This document shows, piece by piece, positions 47,686-61,828 of a stretch of 64,000 nt of DNA. Position 1 is the first letter of the stretch. Every line of letters starts with the position of its first letter. The translations under genes and the position numbers were made by a program. The notes under the pieces were generated by a model. That model worked only from the letters and a program-made list of their open reading frames with translations. It did no database searches and was not told the origin of the DNA. The DNA is from Ascaris suum (lineage: Eukaryota; Nematoda; Chromadorea; Rhabditida; Ascarididae), in the NCBI GenBank assembly GCA_013433145.1, contig CM024179.1, positions 6,421,300 through 6,485,299 on the forward strand. Direction: 5' to 3'.

Positions 47686-50130
47686 CTACTTGCCCGAGTG
47701 ACTACTGGTGGGAGTTGGCTGAGAGGTGGAGCTATTGCTGGGGGGTGTAGAACTGCCGGGAATCACGAGGCCTCCATATCGTGCACTCAGCGCAGCGGCC
47801 GCTACTGCCTGATGCTGTAGAATCTGATGTTGTGCCAGCAGTGCATACTGCGTCAACAGGTCCTGAAATTGACAATGCATTACACAAACTCAATTTCAAA
47901 ACTTATCAAATTCCTAAACCCCTTTTGAGCATATCAGCTAAGATTCAAGCTTCAAGTGCCCACATGACCTCACATTTCGAACTAATGGAGTATTTCCTCA
48001 AACAGGCTCTTGAATAAAAGCGCGAAGTCAAAACTAGGCTTATAGATTAAGCACGGGATAAAGTTATATGCATCAACAAAGTGCTGAGAGAGCAGCGATG
48101 CATCCTCAAACAAATCCACTTTATCCTGAGGGCACATCTTGTTGATAAGACATAAATATATGAACCTCAGAAGCTGTAAAAAAATGCTCTCCTTCCCTCT
48201 CGCTCTTGGAGACTTTTGTAAAGATTAAACTGAAATATGAAATTTATACAGTTGAAATGTTGCTGTATACGGCCACATGGTGTTAAAATGGAGAGAAAGA
48301 AACAACTCGGATTACGAAGAACAAGAAAGAATGAACAAAGACAAGAATAAGTGATGATAAGATAAAAATGTACCTGTGATGCGAACTGTCCAAGCGGGTT
48401 GCTGCCCGTACCCGAAGTGCTAATTTGTACAGGACTACGCGCTGTCAGAAAGCTGTTCCCGAGAGCATTGGCGGCAGCCGCTGCTACCGCAGCTGCTGCA
48501 AGCTGTTGCTGTCGTTCTGGCGAAATAGTGGCCGCAGTCGAACCAGTCAGCAAGTCTACACCGCTGACGACGCTCGACTTCGACGTCCCTGAAGGTCCAC
48601 TCGCATTTGCAGCGCTCGTCGGCGTTGTAGATGTATGCCCGCTTGCCGATGGAATCCTTCAACACATCAAATTAAAAGCGCATTCGGTGCGCATTTGTAT
48701 ATCACTGTTGTTGACAATACCCAAGATTGTTGTCTTGTAAGAAGGGGAGAGGTATTATAAGGAGAAACTTGCGGACCTGAAAAAGGCTAAAGACGCTTCC
48801 CTCTTGAATTTGAACTTTTTAGTTCCTGGCAAGATCGGGGTGAGACTGAATAAAGTAAGAAAAGCTTTCATCATTTAATACCGAGCTTGAAATGTGCGGA
48901 AGGATGAGGGCGTGCTTTTGATGATCTCACCTGTTAGCCGAAAAAGACGTCTGGGAGGGTTGCGGCATCGATGTTCCGCCGGCTATACTTGCCCCAGATG
49001 GGATGGAAGCTGGTGTCTGACGACTGGAAGGTCGACCAATAACTGGAGGAGCAACTGCCGCGGGCAGCTGAGAAGCGCCTGATGTTGGTCCATTTCGGGT
49101 AACACCCGATAAGGCGGCACCACCAGCCAACGAACGCAACTGATTCAATGAATCGTCAACGGAAGGCGGCAGGGTCGACGCATACGGAGGAGCACCAAGA
49201 AGGGCGGAAGTGGAAGCCGATGGGATGCCGCCCAGGTGGGATTGCTGTTGCGAGACCGACGGCAAAACAACACCGGAAGACAAAGTGGCTACGGAAGATG
49301 CTGAGGTAGAGGCCGGGCACGAGGCGGAAGCGAGGGACGATGGTATGGAGAGCGACTGCTGGATGCTCGTCCCCGTTCCAACACCGATACGTGGCGAGTG
49401 GTGTGGACTGAAAGCATGACAACATGAGCACGACAGCTTTGCGCTCTACTTACCATCTGATTCTCGTTATGAGAAATTCGGGCTCCCCCTTTAAGCAACG
49501 CATACTGATCACGGAGCTTGTAGTTAACGACAAATCTCTACCACAGAATAAACAGAAGTTCTGCTTTAACTTCTGCTTTAACCAAACCACAACTCACACT
49601 GAGCAGCTGTGGCGAGATCGCCTCAGCAAAGAACTTCCAAGTTCACTTTTTAAACAATAAGGGATAGCAGGAAAGATGTGATTTACTCATAAATTAGTCG
49701 AAGTGCACACCGCTAATCAGTGCGAAATGTATTTCGAGAAACTTTTCACAACCCGTCGAAGTGCACATCAAAAAACATGCAATCAATCAAACCTTGTAGT
49801 GTTCACATTTGTGGATGGAGCGCTGCCACCAGTCAGTGAAAGCGAGAGTCGAGCATTGAGGGCGAGCAGATGATCCCTTCTCCTAACGAGCTGTGCCATT
49901 GACTCCTCCAACCTCACATTTTCCATCTTCAACTCGTGTAGACACGACAACAACTGCGCTACTGCAAAAACAGATCTTATTTGAAAACTCAGCCATCACT
50001 GTATCCCTTTTGGCCTGCATGAAGGCACTTCAGACACCACTAACAATATAAAGTTAGGCCGGCAGTGAGTGGAAAAAGTAAACTTCAAATGTCAGCCCAG
50101 CGCTAAAGAGTAAACTTTAAATTGAAATGT

Positions 50131-50196
<66 letters not shown>

Positions 50197-53100
50197 GAAA
50201 TAAGTACATATATGGAATAAACAGAACAAGCGAGATAAACGCGTAATGCGCCTACTTCTAAAAGAAATCATTGCGTCGCAGGAAAAGACCTTCCTTCCGG
50301 GATGCAGGTCACTCGAGCAGCAAAAACGGTGTGTGAAAACCTTAACACCTCCCAAAAATGTGCTGAAGAATTAATAGCAACCACGATGCAAAACAATTTT
50401 GGGGACTCTAACAAAACAAAATTGCATCAAAACAGAGCAGATTAGAACTAAATGGTTCGCATAACAGCTGAACTGTTCACAAAAAAATTGTAGTAAACAA
50501 ATTCACAAATAACCACGAGAATCAGACCTTTCTAGCTAACCAACACCTCTGTCCCCTTTAACACGTGCCGCCAACCAGCAAAATCACACAATCGCTTCAC
50601 GATACGTCGCATCCCAATAATACTGCTCAGAAATCGATAAAACAATGGATTACTTTAGAACAAAACTGCATGCACGATACCGGCTATTCTGATAGCGCCC
50701 GCAGAATAAAAAACTGTGCAACAGATCATCGACTACAACTGCAACACGAAAGAGGGCTGGAATGAAACAAAGATGGATTCTGCCTCAAAGCATTAGCCAG
50801 TAGGTGCGATCGCTTTACTTCTTGAAAACAACTAGGCACCTATGCGAACCCCATTCCTCTTACTTAAATACTCGTTTTTGATTTCCGTCTGACAATAACA
50901 TCCACATTTTGAATTCGATTGAAATTAAGAACTGAAATTGGAAGATATAAAATGGAGACATTACTTAAATTGATGACCTACTCCTTTCAGTTATATCAAT
51001 AATTACATTTCTTTAGTAACACCTAGAACATCGACCACTTCCACATTCATCTTATCCTGTAAGTCACTAAGGAAAAGATGTGCGCCTTCTGTGAACTACA
51101 CAACAAGTTCGAGAACCTATCGAGAAATAAATGCAGTTTAATCTCCCTCTCATTTCCTCTTGCAATGAATACATCCCCATCAATAAGATCAATAACAAAG
51201 AGCCGAAAAAAATTTCATGAAATCCGGAAATACAGGTCATGTCAAAAAGTTTTTTAAATTTCAAGACATTTGTTGAAGCGTAAAATAAAAGATGGCGGAA
51301 CTGCGAATCGCAGTTAAAAAAGAACACTGCTGTCATTCATAAAACACAAATAAACATTCAAAGAGGGAAATTTCACGCAATGTTTTTGCAGTCGCTTCAC
51401 TTTCGACTTTTTAAAGCACAGACCACCACAATTTTATGATTACTGCTAGAGAAACTTCTCACTGAATCCAACAATTTTCCATTAATATGCAACTGTCGCA
51501 ATTATTTCGCCACCTTAAAATATATAACTACTTTTTAACACATTTAATGAATAATGAATGCCTATGAAAATAAAAGACCACGAAGATTTAAAATTAAGAG
51601 GAATAAAACAGCGCACTCAATCAATCTCGTTTATTTTCAAAGAAAACAAGTTCATCGCCTTTCTCACCTATTCGCAAAATCAAACTTTTCCACTTTTTAT
51701 TTTACAATTAGCGGTGAAACTTAGCTATAAAAACTGAAAGCAATATAACGATTTAGCAACAACTTCTTTGAAAAAAGTTAATATCGAAGACCGATGTCAG
51801 TTGTTGGACGACAATGGAGGGTCTAGGCAGACATATAAATGTATGCATTCAAAGTGATCAATTATCCTAAGACGAAGAAGAAACTAATTTGCTGCAATTG
51901 GCAGCCGGATGGTCCCCAAAGTGAGAAGTGAGCGCAAAATTTTTGGCGAGAAACGAAATCGATGCGGCGCAATGATGAATAAGCGAGCGGCGTTTGCGTT
52001 TGTGCAAGTGGCACTCGGAGGAGAGGGCGAGTGGCGTCGTTTCTCGTCTAGATGCCTCCCCTCGTAAACGATAAAAACGAATGAACGTCGTCGATGCATC
52101 GCTGCATCACCACACCCACAATGCGACTCGCACTTCCACCACCGTTACGCTTCGTAAACAAACATTTCACATCACTGAGTACACCACTACAACCACCATT
52201 ATGCGATTACCACCATCTTAAAACCACCCACTCCCACAACACCTTTCAATTTCTACCCAACCAATACCGTCAGCAACTTACTATCAAAAGGCGCATGAGA
52301 CATAAGAAAGTGAGAGCCTTGTTCCCACTGTCGCTCGAGTAACTCCTCCATCGACTGCGGGAATGGACTGTGCTGCACGTTTGAAGCACCCAACCCAAAC
52401 GATGTTGACGGCATTGACGTTGATACATGATGTCGATCTACGGATGCGCTGCAAAACAAATAACATCAGATATCAAACAATTATCTAAATTATTGAAAAA
52501 ACTCAATCGTTGGTTTACGTGGCTCCATTATAAGATACTTAATTGCTAAAAGCGCAACGTGAATGAACAAGAAAGTAAGAACCGTTACCCTCGATGCGAG
52601 AATTTGAAATGACACGACAAAGCAACGCTCTCAGTTTACTTTCGCTTTTCACTATGCCAAAATTTTCAACAAACACTAAAGGGTGCGATCCCGAAACCTG
52701 GCCACCTCTCGCAAAGCTCTCTTGCTCACCTGCTTCAATTTGAGGAAGTGTTTGGTCAAGTTGCAGAATATAGAGGGGAACGATGGTTAACGTCGAAATG
52801 GAGTAGCAAAAAGCAGTGCAATCACGATCAACTTAGTGAAATCGTGCATGTTCATCCACTTTCTGAATTACTTGCAATGATAGTTGTAGGCTTACCCAGG
52901 GAGATTTGGATCGGAAGCAGTGAACATTTTGGGAACGGAGCGCAGCAGAGGAACACCAACGAACGTGGAAGCGGTTGACGTCGTCGACGTCGACGGCTGA
53001 TACGCTGAACTGAATGCCAATGAACCACCGATGCTCAATGTTGAAGAAGCTGTAACCTTCACTGATCAAAAACAAAGACAAATTGCCAACCACCTCTACT

Positions 53101-56100
53101 TATCAGTAATAACAAAAAAAACTTTGTAAAGCAACAACATGAGCGTTCGGATTTGAAAAAAATCTAAAGCAGTACTGTAGAGAAAATGAAACTACTCTTC
53201 AGGATACAAATAGGAAGTAAACCTCAGGAGATATAAAACCTGCGTCCTTCATTTCCGGCAATATCTTGAAATTCATTAGTTCCACCAAAAATTCTCAGAG
53301 AGGTAGATGTTTAAGGTGGGGGAAAACGTATCGCATTTCGAACCGTTCTTCAACACGACTGCTTTAACACCCCAAACAAAAACACAGTTAATGTTTTAAA
53401 AAATGTTCTTCAGATGAAAATAGCAATATTAGTAAGACGCAGTCGCACCAAATAAAAAGACATACTTTGAAGGGGATTTGCAGTAGCACTTGTCTGCACA
53501 TTATTCAATACGGCAGCATTTGTCGACAAACTGTTGGTGTCGGTCGATGTCGACGGTGCGGAAAGGTGTGCGGATGATGTGGATGCGGATGCGGCTGCAG
53601 CTGCTGCCGCCGCATCCCTCTCGCTGACTCGTTCACGTTGAAAGTCGGAAACCGTCTCCTAAAAAAGAACGAGTTCACGTATACCACAAGAGATAATAGC
53701 CCGCGAGAACGAATAAACAACTCTATCGTGAATAACGTTTCTACTCACTACAATTAGGCGGTACATCAACAACCTACAACAACGAATGCTGTCCTCTGTC
53801 ATTCACTTTATATATTTCAATTTTCACTTAAATGGTAACAGACAATTCACAAACAACTTCAAAAATCTTTCACAATCGGTCTGGCAGACAATACAGCAAG
53901 AAAAGAAAAGGGGTCGAATGAGATTTAAAGGTCGAAAAAAATCCTCCAAGAAGCTGCTGACTTTTCGCTCCAACTGATCAACCAAATTCGCATCGAACCT
54001 TATGCAGGTTCGGCATTATTCCGTAATACGCCATTGTGAGACAAAAAGTTCCGCCTCCTTTCCCACAATATTACTTTCAAAAGCAGCACATATATGACAG
54101 CCGACTGACTGATGCCCTCTCCTCACCCCTCCAGGTTGCAGCGTTATGTTCGAAGCACCTCTCACTCTGGTTTAATTAACCGAACTGCCCTTAACGGGTT
54201 TTCTGAATGCTGTAAATGTTCCCTGCCACGCAGAAGTACAGTGATGAGCATTTTAATACGAGGACAAATCCACGAACGATACAAAAATTCAAAGCAGAAA
54301 GAATATGCGAAGGGTTATTAAGGAACAAGAGCTCATCGACTATTAGAATTATATTTTATACTTCTAAAACCTTCGCAACAATACCATTACTTACAAGTAT
54401 ACGTAAACCTCTGGTAAAGTAACTATCCCAAGCTGTGAATAAAGATTCAAGATTCGCTTTCTCATTATTGTCCCCCTCTCAATACAGCATTTCATTTCAA
54501 TGGAGGCAAAATTTTTTTGTTGATTCGTGCAAGAGAATTACGAATCAATCCCACTGAATTGTCATTTCGACAGACCGCACTCGTATCACTCACGCGTCGA
54601 GTATTGCGAAAAGAACCCTGGACCATTTCTCTCCTCCACTAAAAACGACTTAAAAGTGCATTTCTGATAAGATGGAAAGTGTAGATAGGATGATAAGTGT
54701 CATAACACCTATGCTATCAATAACAATCAGTGATGGATTTTCCTTACCGAAATGAGAGGTCCAACAGATTCAAGAAGGGCCTTCACTGATTTGCTTGTTT
54801 TATTGTTATTCCTCGGCCTCTTCGGTCTATCGCCCAAATCAGATGTCCTTGATCGCTTCACTGAAACAAAAAATATTTTCATTAAAATCCGTCCAATTTC
54901 CATTACAAGAAGTGTTTCGCTACACAGCAATACACTACAATGAGTGAAAAACCTGTAGGGTGGTCATCTGCAGCACTCTAAGCGACCCTCTCAACATAAG
55001 TTAAATGTGCGAAACTATTTTCGACAGGAAACAAACAATACAAAATTGCAATACGATACAATATTAACGCTTTTAAATCACATATTCGAGAAAAAAATAC
55101 GCAGGTTTATATATGAATGTATTCATTTTAGAAAATTAGATGAATGACCATTAGTGACCATCGCTAAAAATGTAAGGATTTCTGAAGGCAACCTAACGTG
55201 GAAAGAATATGTGAATCTCGCATTTCGACAACAAACCTTACACATAATTACGTTGCTCCCCCCACCCCCCTCCACTTCTTGAGCTATCAACTGTGAAACA
55301 CATGTGAACGGTACTCTCTGTCCAACAAGCTCAGCTGCATACCCGCTTTAGGTAATGAAGACACTGGCGCTGTCTGCTTAACGTTCACCGAGGTCTGCAT
55401 AGAGTTTGGAGACGACAGCTCTGTGCCGGGTGATGTGATTAAAGTGCCGTTATTTAATGGCTTCTCATTCAATACGGGTGAGATATCAGCCTGAAAGGTT
55501 TAAATATTTATAACACAGCACGCACATCACAAATGACAACAATTGCATTTTGCATCAATCACATTTTTCCCTTCTAACATTTCCAAATGACCAAATTTGC
55601 GTATCTGCCGAAAGATAAGCACGAACTCGACCCAAATAAAAGAATGGAACTTAATTCTTAGCCAATTTTACATTTCTGAGTACCTTAGAAATAACTTCTC
55701 GACACATTCTAAGCGAATCATTAACATTAATAGTTGGAGGAAGAATTTGAAAGCACAATCGAAACCTTCCAAATTTCAAGAAGGGCAGGAAATGCTCTGA
55801 ATGTGACCTTCATAAGAGGCGATCCTATAAGTGTTCCCATGCTGGAGGGTAAAGGAACGATAGAGGCCGAAGATGCGAGTATATCCAAATTGGATGGCTG
55901 CTCGCATTTTGACGAAGATAGTGCTGCAGCGGCTGGCGGGGGAGTGTCCTGCACTATCGAAGACCTGTAAGTTTATTACGCTCTGACAGCGACCTCAGAG
56001 TTGACAACAAGTTAATTTACCTATTAGTTTTGACACGAATCTATCATAATTGCATCGCACTACTTATTTAATGTGCACAAAGAACAAGCATAAGCAAGAA

Positions 56101-58972
56101 ATGAAATGTGCAAAAATTCATTTCGAAGGAAAACCTTTCTCCCATGCCCCCCCCCCTCCCAAAAAAAAAACCGCCGCACCTCTCGCTGTATTACGCCTCC
56201 AAAGCTTATCACTTTACAAGCACTGGAACATAATAATCCTATAAGCGACTTAATGCAAAAAACGATCAGAAATGAAAATTCCACAACAAAAAAGGAGGAA
56301 AACCTATCGTTCATGTGGAAACGTAGCACGAAAAAATAGTAATTTGCATGCGAATATGCAAATCAAAAAAGTGAAATCACTCTTGCGAATAAAGTAGCCC
56401 CATATTTGCACTACTCACATCACTCATGACATTCATCCACATATCTTATCCAAAAATGTTGCCTAAACAGCTATTGTCTATGAACAAACACAACGAGTGC
56501 TAAGAAAGTGAGACAATAATATAAACCTCAATATAAGACCGATTCCCCTGAATTTGACAGCAGCGACTAATACCTCACTTACAATAGTACCAGAATTTAA
56601 AGGCGAATTTTCATTATCTTTACAGCTGTGCTTAGTACTCAACGGATGCTAATATAATGAAGCTAGCAAGCATAGGTAGAGAAATGCGAGTAGGGCGAAA
56701 TGAATACCTGCCGCTGGATACAGGTGGGCTACATGCACCATCGAGTATGGCGTGCCCACCAAGTGGCTGTGACAGCACTGCATTCATCATCGCTCGATCA
56801 ACCGATGTTGGAGGCAATGGGGTTCTGCAACAGCAGAATTTCTTCAGAATTCAAGTTCAATTTCAAAGCTCAAGACGTTCGAGTCGAAAGTTCGAAAATA
56901 CGCCACTATACAGGTATGAGTCGAAGAAAAACCGACAATCACACCTTGAGAATAATTAAAAGCGTATTAGGTGGAAAAGGATAAAAGCGAACCGTTGGAT
57001 AGGGTCGTGAAGCATAGCGCTGCCGTCTCGATGCGTGTTGCCGTCGTTTGGTAACGTGGGCACCGATGGCGTATTCTGTGATGATATACCAGACAATGGC
57101 GTCACAGATGCCGATCGATTACTGTTGCTGTAGACGTTGCTTCCGATCGGCGAAATGCTCGACAATAGAGTCTGAAACCCATATTGTCTAATGAAAGAAC
57201 TTCTGATTCATAAAACGCCTCCATATTTCATCAAGTTAACGTAACATCCTCTTTTTAATTCAGAATTAGGAATGCCGACGAAGCAAAAGCAACTTGACAT
57301 AAATTTTCACGTGATCAGCTCAAATAGAAACGCCCACGAAATAGCGCCTAGAAAGTCCCGTTCACTAATAAACATTGCTCAGTATCCCCACTTATATTCC
57401 ACCTCCTCACTTATAAAACTTTAATCTCCCCTGCATTCGTTACACGAAAAACTATGAATTACAACCATTACAATTTGTAACAGCACACTCATCTCAACTT
57501 TCAATGGGTGCAGCTCAAATGTAGAGGCTATTCACGGCCATCCTGATCGTCAATGTGCGTTATATAAAACAGCAAACTTTATAGGCATAGCAAATTTCGT
57601 GGCTCTTCCACCCACGTCTGATAGAAACGCCCTCACTTCTATTCAAAAATATGCATATAACAAATCTAAACAAACAAAAAAATAGAGGTTAACATCATTG
57701 CCCCACCGTTTCGCATAGCATTTCTGTAATACGAGCAAGTCTCAGCTATTCAACTACCTCATAGTGAAAAAATACGGTCATTTACTGTACATAAACAACG
57801 CTTGATGCTAGCTTGTCGTCCCTCCTTCCAATCAACAAACTTCGGCTGTCCCAAAATCCTAGAGAACTGAAATCAAACCTAAACTTTGGGAGCCCCTATC
57901 CAATACCAAAGAGATAATATTCTTCCTCTATCCTGAGCACCTTCAACGAGTTTCGCACCCGTTACATAAACAAGCGCAGTTCATTGTAATAACTTGCTAT
58001 GCCTCATGAGGAAAATGCTTTAAAGGGATGGCGATCATCAAAAGAAAAATCGTTCCCCACAATACGCCACAAACAAATCGGGTGCAATGAAACGCAGCAT
58101 AAAAGGTGAGAAAAATCAAGTACACTGCACATTAATTACAGCGCCCTTCGCAGCCGGAACTCCCGCTCAACTGAACAACATGCAATCGATAAAAGTATGT
58201 GTATCCAAAAGAACATCACATAAAATGACGACACACGTACCCGTCTCTCACGTCGCGATCGACACCAAATTGCATTTATCTACTTGAATCATCATCCAGT
58301 CAGTGCCTAACCTTCAGATGCAATTATTCTGATCGCGAGACTAACATATTTTAAGTGCTTTAAGAGTCGCTTCCAAATTCTCAACGAAACTTCAGGAAGA
58401 TGACGGCGTAAAATCAGCGATCAAGTGTTTTGGAACTGTGAACATGAACTTATCAATGAAAACCTATAAGCCTGTGAACAAGTTAATAAGCGATGAAAAG
58501 CCTATAAGAAGCACGAATGAGAGGGAACATCCTCACCACGAACAACAACATGTAAGGCGCAAGTGTCCTAAATATGGGGAAGCGCCATTATTTTCACCTC
58601 TCAGGAAACTTGCGGTTCTCAATTCACTAAACGATGATACATAATCTAGAGCTACGAACTGTCGCACCTTCTACTTCAACAGTTTCCAAGGATTATGTTA
58701 ATGGGATGCGGTCGACAAACATAAAACCACGGCCACTCAATCACACCAACAAATACTTTCTTAAACTTCTCGCAAAACAACTAGGCCAATACAAAGAAAG
58801 AAAAATGACGAACTCGACTAAGGAAGTGATCGGCGTTCGGCGGAATACCGTTAAAGGTGTTGTTGAGTCGAGGTGATATCTGTTGGCCACCACCGCTGGT
58901 CGTCGAAGAGCACGACGACGACTGAGCTCGGTGTCGATACGCAGGTATGATTTTTATTAACGGATCACCAAT
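47686..58972 (-). CDS. zfp-1: AF10/MLLT10-family chromatin protein (ZFP-1), 5' end outside window
   Basis: Thirteen phase-compatible exons: 58972-58814, 57171-56993, 56824-56708, 55964-55808, 55490-55343, 54860-54748, 53658-53466, 53061-52896, 52448-52282, 49961-49793, 49407-48931, 48656-48374, 47862-47686; 834 residues to the stop. Exons 9-10 encode the AF10 octapeptide-leucine zipper: SMEELLERQWEQGSHFLM, then AQLLSCLHELKMENVRLEES, then RRRDHLLALNARLSLSL, closely matching human AF10/AF17. This domain binds DOT1L-type H3K79 methyltransferases; ZFP-1 works with DOT-1.1 in C. elegans to restrain Pol II elongation. A likely bipartite NLS (KRSRTSDLGDRPKRPR) sits in exon 6. The rest is Ser/Thr/Pro/Ala-rich, with an Ala run in exon 7 and another in exon 12. 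The N-terminal PHD fingers are absent here and should lie past 64000. Two donors (after exons 1 and 2) are non-consensus GTTCGT/GTTCGC and least certain. Confidence 0.93.
50136..50195. repeat. (AT)n microsatellite in a zfp-1 intron
   Basis: About 60 bases of AT repeat in the 2.3 kb intron that splits the octapeptide exon from the leucine-zipper exon. Confidence 0.98.
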
Positions 58973-60597
58973 CTGTAAGCACCACATTAATTGCTTATGG
59001 GCACGACTTCACCTAAGTGAACTTTTATATCGTTGTGCCGTGAGTTACTCAAGAAATGAACCTATGGATGAAACCGCCACTACAAAAATGCTCACTATTA
59101 TGGATCACCGCGGATATCGATTCTGCGGCAGATTCAAGAATAAAATAGAAAATGCAGTGGAATGAGGTAATGAAAGGCATGCATGTACGAAGCTAACTGA
59201 TACAAATTTTCGAGCGAATTACATAATTATGAACGAATGTAGAGAGAACGATAAAAATAAAATAAAAAGACATTGCGCACTTTGCCTTTCATATCCGCAT
59301 ATATCGCTTGACCACACCGAAATGTCTCATTTCATAGGCGAAGAAAGTTATTAACAGATTGCTAAATAACATCGAGTGGGCAGTAGCATTTCCCTTTTTC
59401 ATACAACATCTCTCGTAACCAACACATAATCTACCAACGATTATAGGCCAATAAATTTAGTTCAACAAATGCGTTCGCACATTCATTTCCTTAGACGAAT
59501 AATAAAAAGGTACTAGCAAAGATAGGCAGATGACTATTGATTATTCAAATGAATCGAAGCAAAGGCGAATGTTAATTTGAAAGATGGACACTGCGGCAAC
59601 AAATGATAAAGAAAATGGAAATACATGAGAAAAATTAAAAAGAAAACAAACTTGTCTGATAAATAAACAAAAAAAAGAACGTCACGGAGTAATAAATAAA
59701 TAAAAGCAAAGACGAATTGCAAATGAGGTAAAATTTGAGCGCGTTTCAAAGCTTAATTGAAAATAATCAACACCTATTAACACATCGACCCGTTTCGTGA
59801 GCAGAAAGCAACCGCCACTGACCCACTCAAAGATAATAACAGGGAGGTACAAGCTATGCTTCTATACCGAATTAAAGGCAAATGCCCCGCACTCACTGGA
59901 AACGTTGCGCATTCGCAACTTTTATTTAAACCTTCGACCACTCCATAAACTATTGTAAAGACCCCTTCATATGAGCCTGCATTACACGGACGGATTGGTA
60001 CAAGCCAAAAAAAGATGTCAATTATTTACATGAAATTAAAACCTGTGGAAAATCGAATGCAAATCACTGACTCGCAAAATAAACAAAAGGCGCAGAACAG
60101 CTTTCAGCGACATTTGTTGACACCTAATAAGAGCTAAGGATGAAGCAATCCAACACATAATGCCATCGAAGAAACAACACCCTAAATGTATATCCTGAAA
60201 GACATTAAAATGGTCGCAATACGGGAGGGGTAAATTTGTTGTTCGTCTCGGTAAACGCAGCGGCAAGCGCCCACTGCAATAGACAACTGAAGAAAACGAC
60301 AGCCGGCTGGCTGCAAAATTTTGCGAGATGCCGAAGAGAGACGCATCGTCAAAAACATTACTGGCATGACGCAGAGAGTAGTGCCTGCCCTAAAGCGATA
60401 GCACACATTCGTTATTCGGTTCGTTCCACACACCACACATTCACATCGATTTCCCGCCAATTCTGGCTAGAATTGCCAGCCGCTTCATGGCAAATTGCCA
60501 AATGGATTTTCGAGCAGCTGTGCTACTACCTTAGGAAACTGAGTGCTGCACGTGATATGGCATAGTGCTTTTCATGGGGCGATTACTCAAAAGCGGA

Positions 60598-60806
60598 ACT
60601 TTCATTCCTCTTAAATGTCGCTCATTCGTGATGCTTTCAGATGCCCGAACTGACCAATGAAGAGAGCGCATCTAGCTGCTTGAGATTACAATGAAGATGC
60701 TAGATTTTGATGCCTCAGATGACCGACAAAAATGTCGCATTCAAACGCCTCAGGTGCTAACAACAATGGCGTATTCAGATGCCTGAATGATCAACAAAGA
60801 TGGCAA
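60598..60806. repeat. Diverged minisatellite, about 34-35-bp unit
   Basis: Successive diverged units recur, each with a gatgcc / acgcct block, then tga or gtg, then acaaa or acaac, then atg and gcg. Clear examples: ttttgatgcctcagatgacc (from about 60707), ttcaaacgcctcaggtgcta (from about 60740) and ttcagatgcctgaatgatca (from about 60774). An earlier unit, ttcagatgcccgaactgacc, starts near 60637. Confidence 0.7.
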
Positions 60807-61812
60807 ACAAGAATGATGATCAATACTACTACTCACAATTAAAAAGAGTACGCAAAAAGACAAGCCACCTGCGAAGCTTTACCAATGGCTGTATGTACGT
60901 CTTCACTTTAGTATTAAATGAAGCACAATTATGCGCGAAAAAATCGCGCAAAAATCGTTGGAGGTAAGCAGATGTGGATCGCTTTCCGTCAATTGGTATA
61001 CGATAGTGCAGATGGATTCGGATACGATAGTGCAAGCTGCCTTAAATATTTTGGGCCATTTATCACAATATATCTTAGTCTGTGCGCCATTAAACGATCG
61101 GATGTGCGAGCTGCGCCATGGCACATACTCTCTTCCACTTCACTGCGAACGTTAAGCAAATACTTCACGACAACTCCACCCCACTGAATCCCAAGTTTTT
61201 GCAAATAATTGGGAATTCCAAATAACTGGACACCAGTGGACGCAGATGCGATGAAGCGACCTTTTGCCACACCTTTACATCTTTCTTGCAAGCCGCCTTC
61301 CCCACTCCTTACTCACTCTTTATATCACCTCCAAATATGTGTTCGCATCCACAGCACTGTTACTGCCCATCCTACAACAAATAAACCTTACTAATTCAGT
61401 ACTTCACTTATTCCACTAGCAAGCTCCAGCATCGAATCAACGTCAACAATAAATAATATTGTGAACCCTTCCTATACTTACTCTCTACCTTTACGGAAAT
61501 ATCAACACCTTTAGATGTATGAATACAATGACCGAGCAAAAGAAAACTGCCTAAATGTAGACTTCCACCAACATCCTTTGATAATTTCATAATTGGACAT
61601 AAAAACATCACTTAGCAAATTCAACTGATATGTTCACATTTAATTTGGTTTATTCAAAACACTGCCAACAGTGATCATCAAACAAATATAGAATTGCCAC
61701 CTTCTGATTTCTTTACGTATGCTGTTGCAATGCCGAAAATGAATACGATGAGAAGAAAGAAAAGCATTGTTCTTAGCAGCTAACAAAGACCGAAGTCTTG
61801 TCCCTACTTCTA

Positions 61813-61828
61813 CCCCCCCCCCCCCCCC
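61813..61828 (+). repeat. Poly-C run
   Basis: Sixteen consecutive C in the probable zfp-1 intron; the longest mononucleotide C run in the window. Confidence 0.95.

Noticed and set aside
48435..48665. 76-codon minus frame with many Cys and Arg
   Set aside because: It is an alternative frame of zfp-1 exon 12 (48656-48374), whose frame is fixed by phase on both sides.
50092..50355. Open frame encoding an IYIYIY run
   Set aside because: It is simply the translation of the (AT)n microsatellite.
60182..60460. Cys-rich minus frame (CECVVCGTN...) as a possible PHD finger of zfp-1
   Set aside because: Spacing of Cys/His does not fit the C4HC3 pattern, the Trp and following Cys pairs are missing, and no compatible splice sites were found.
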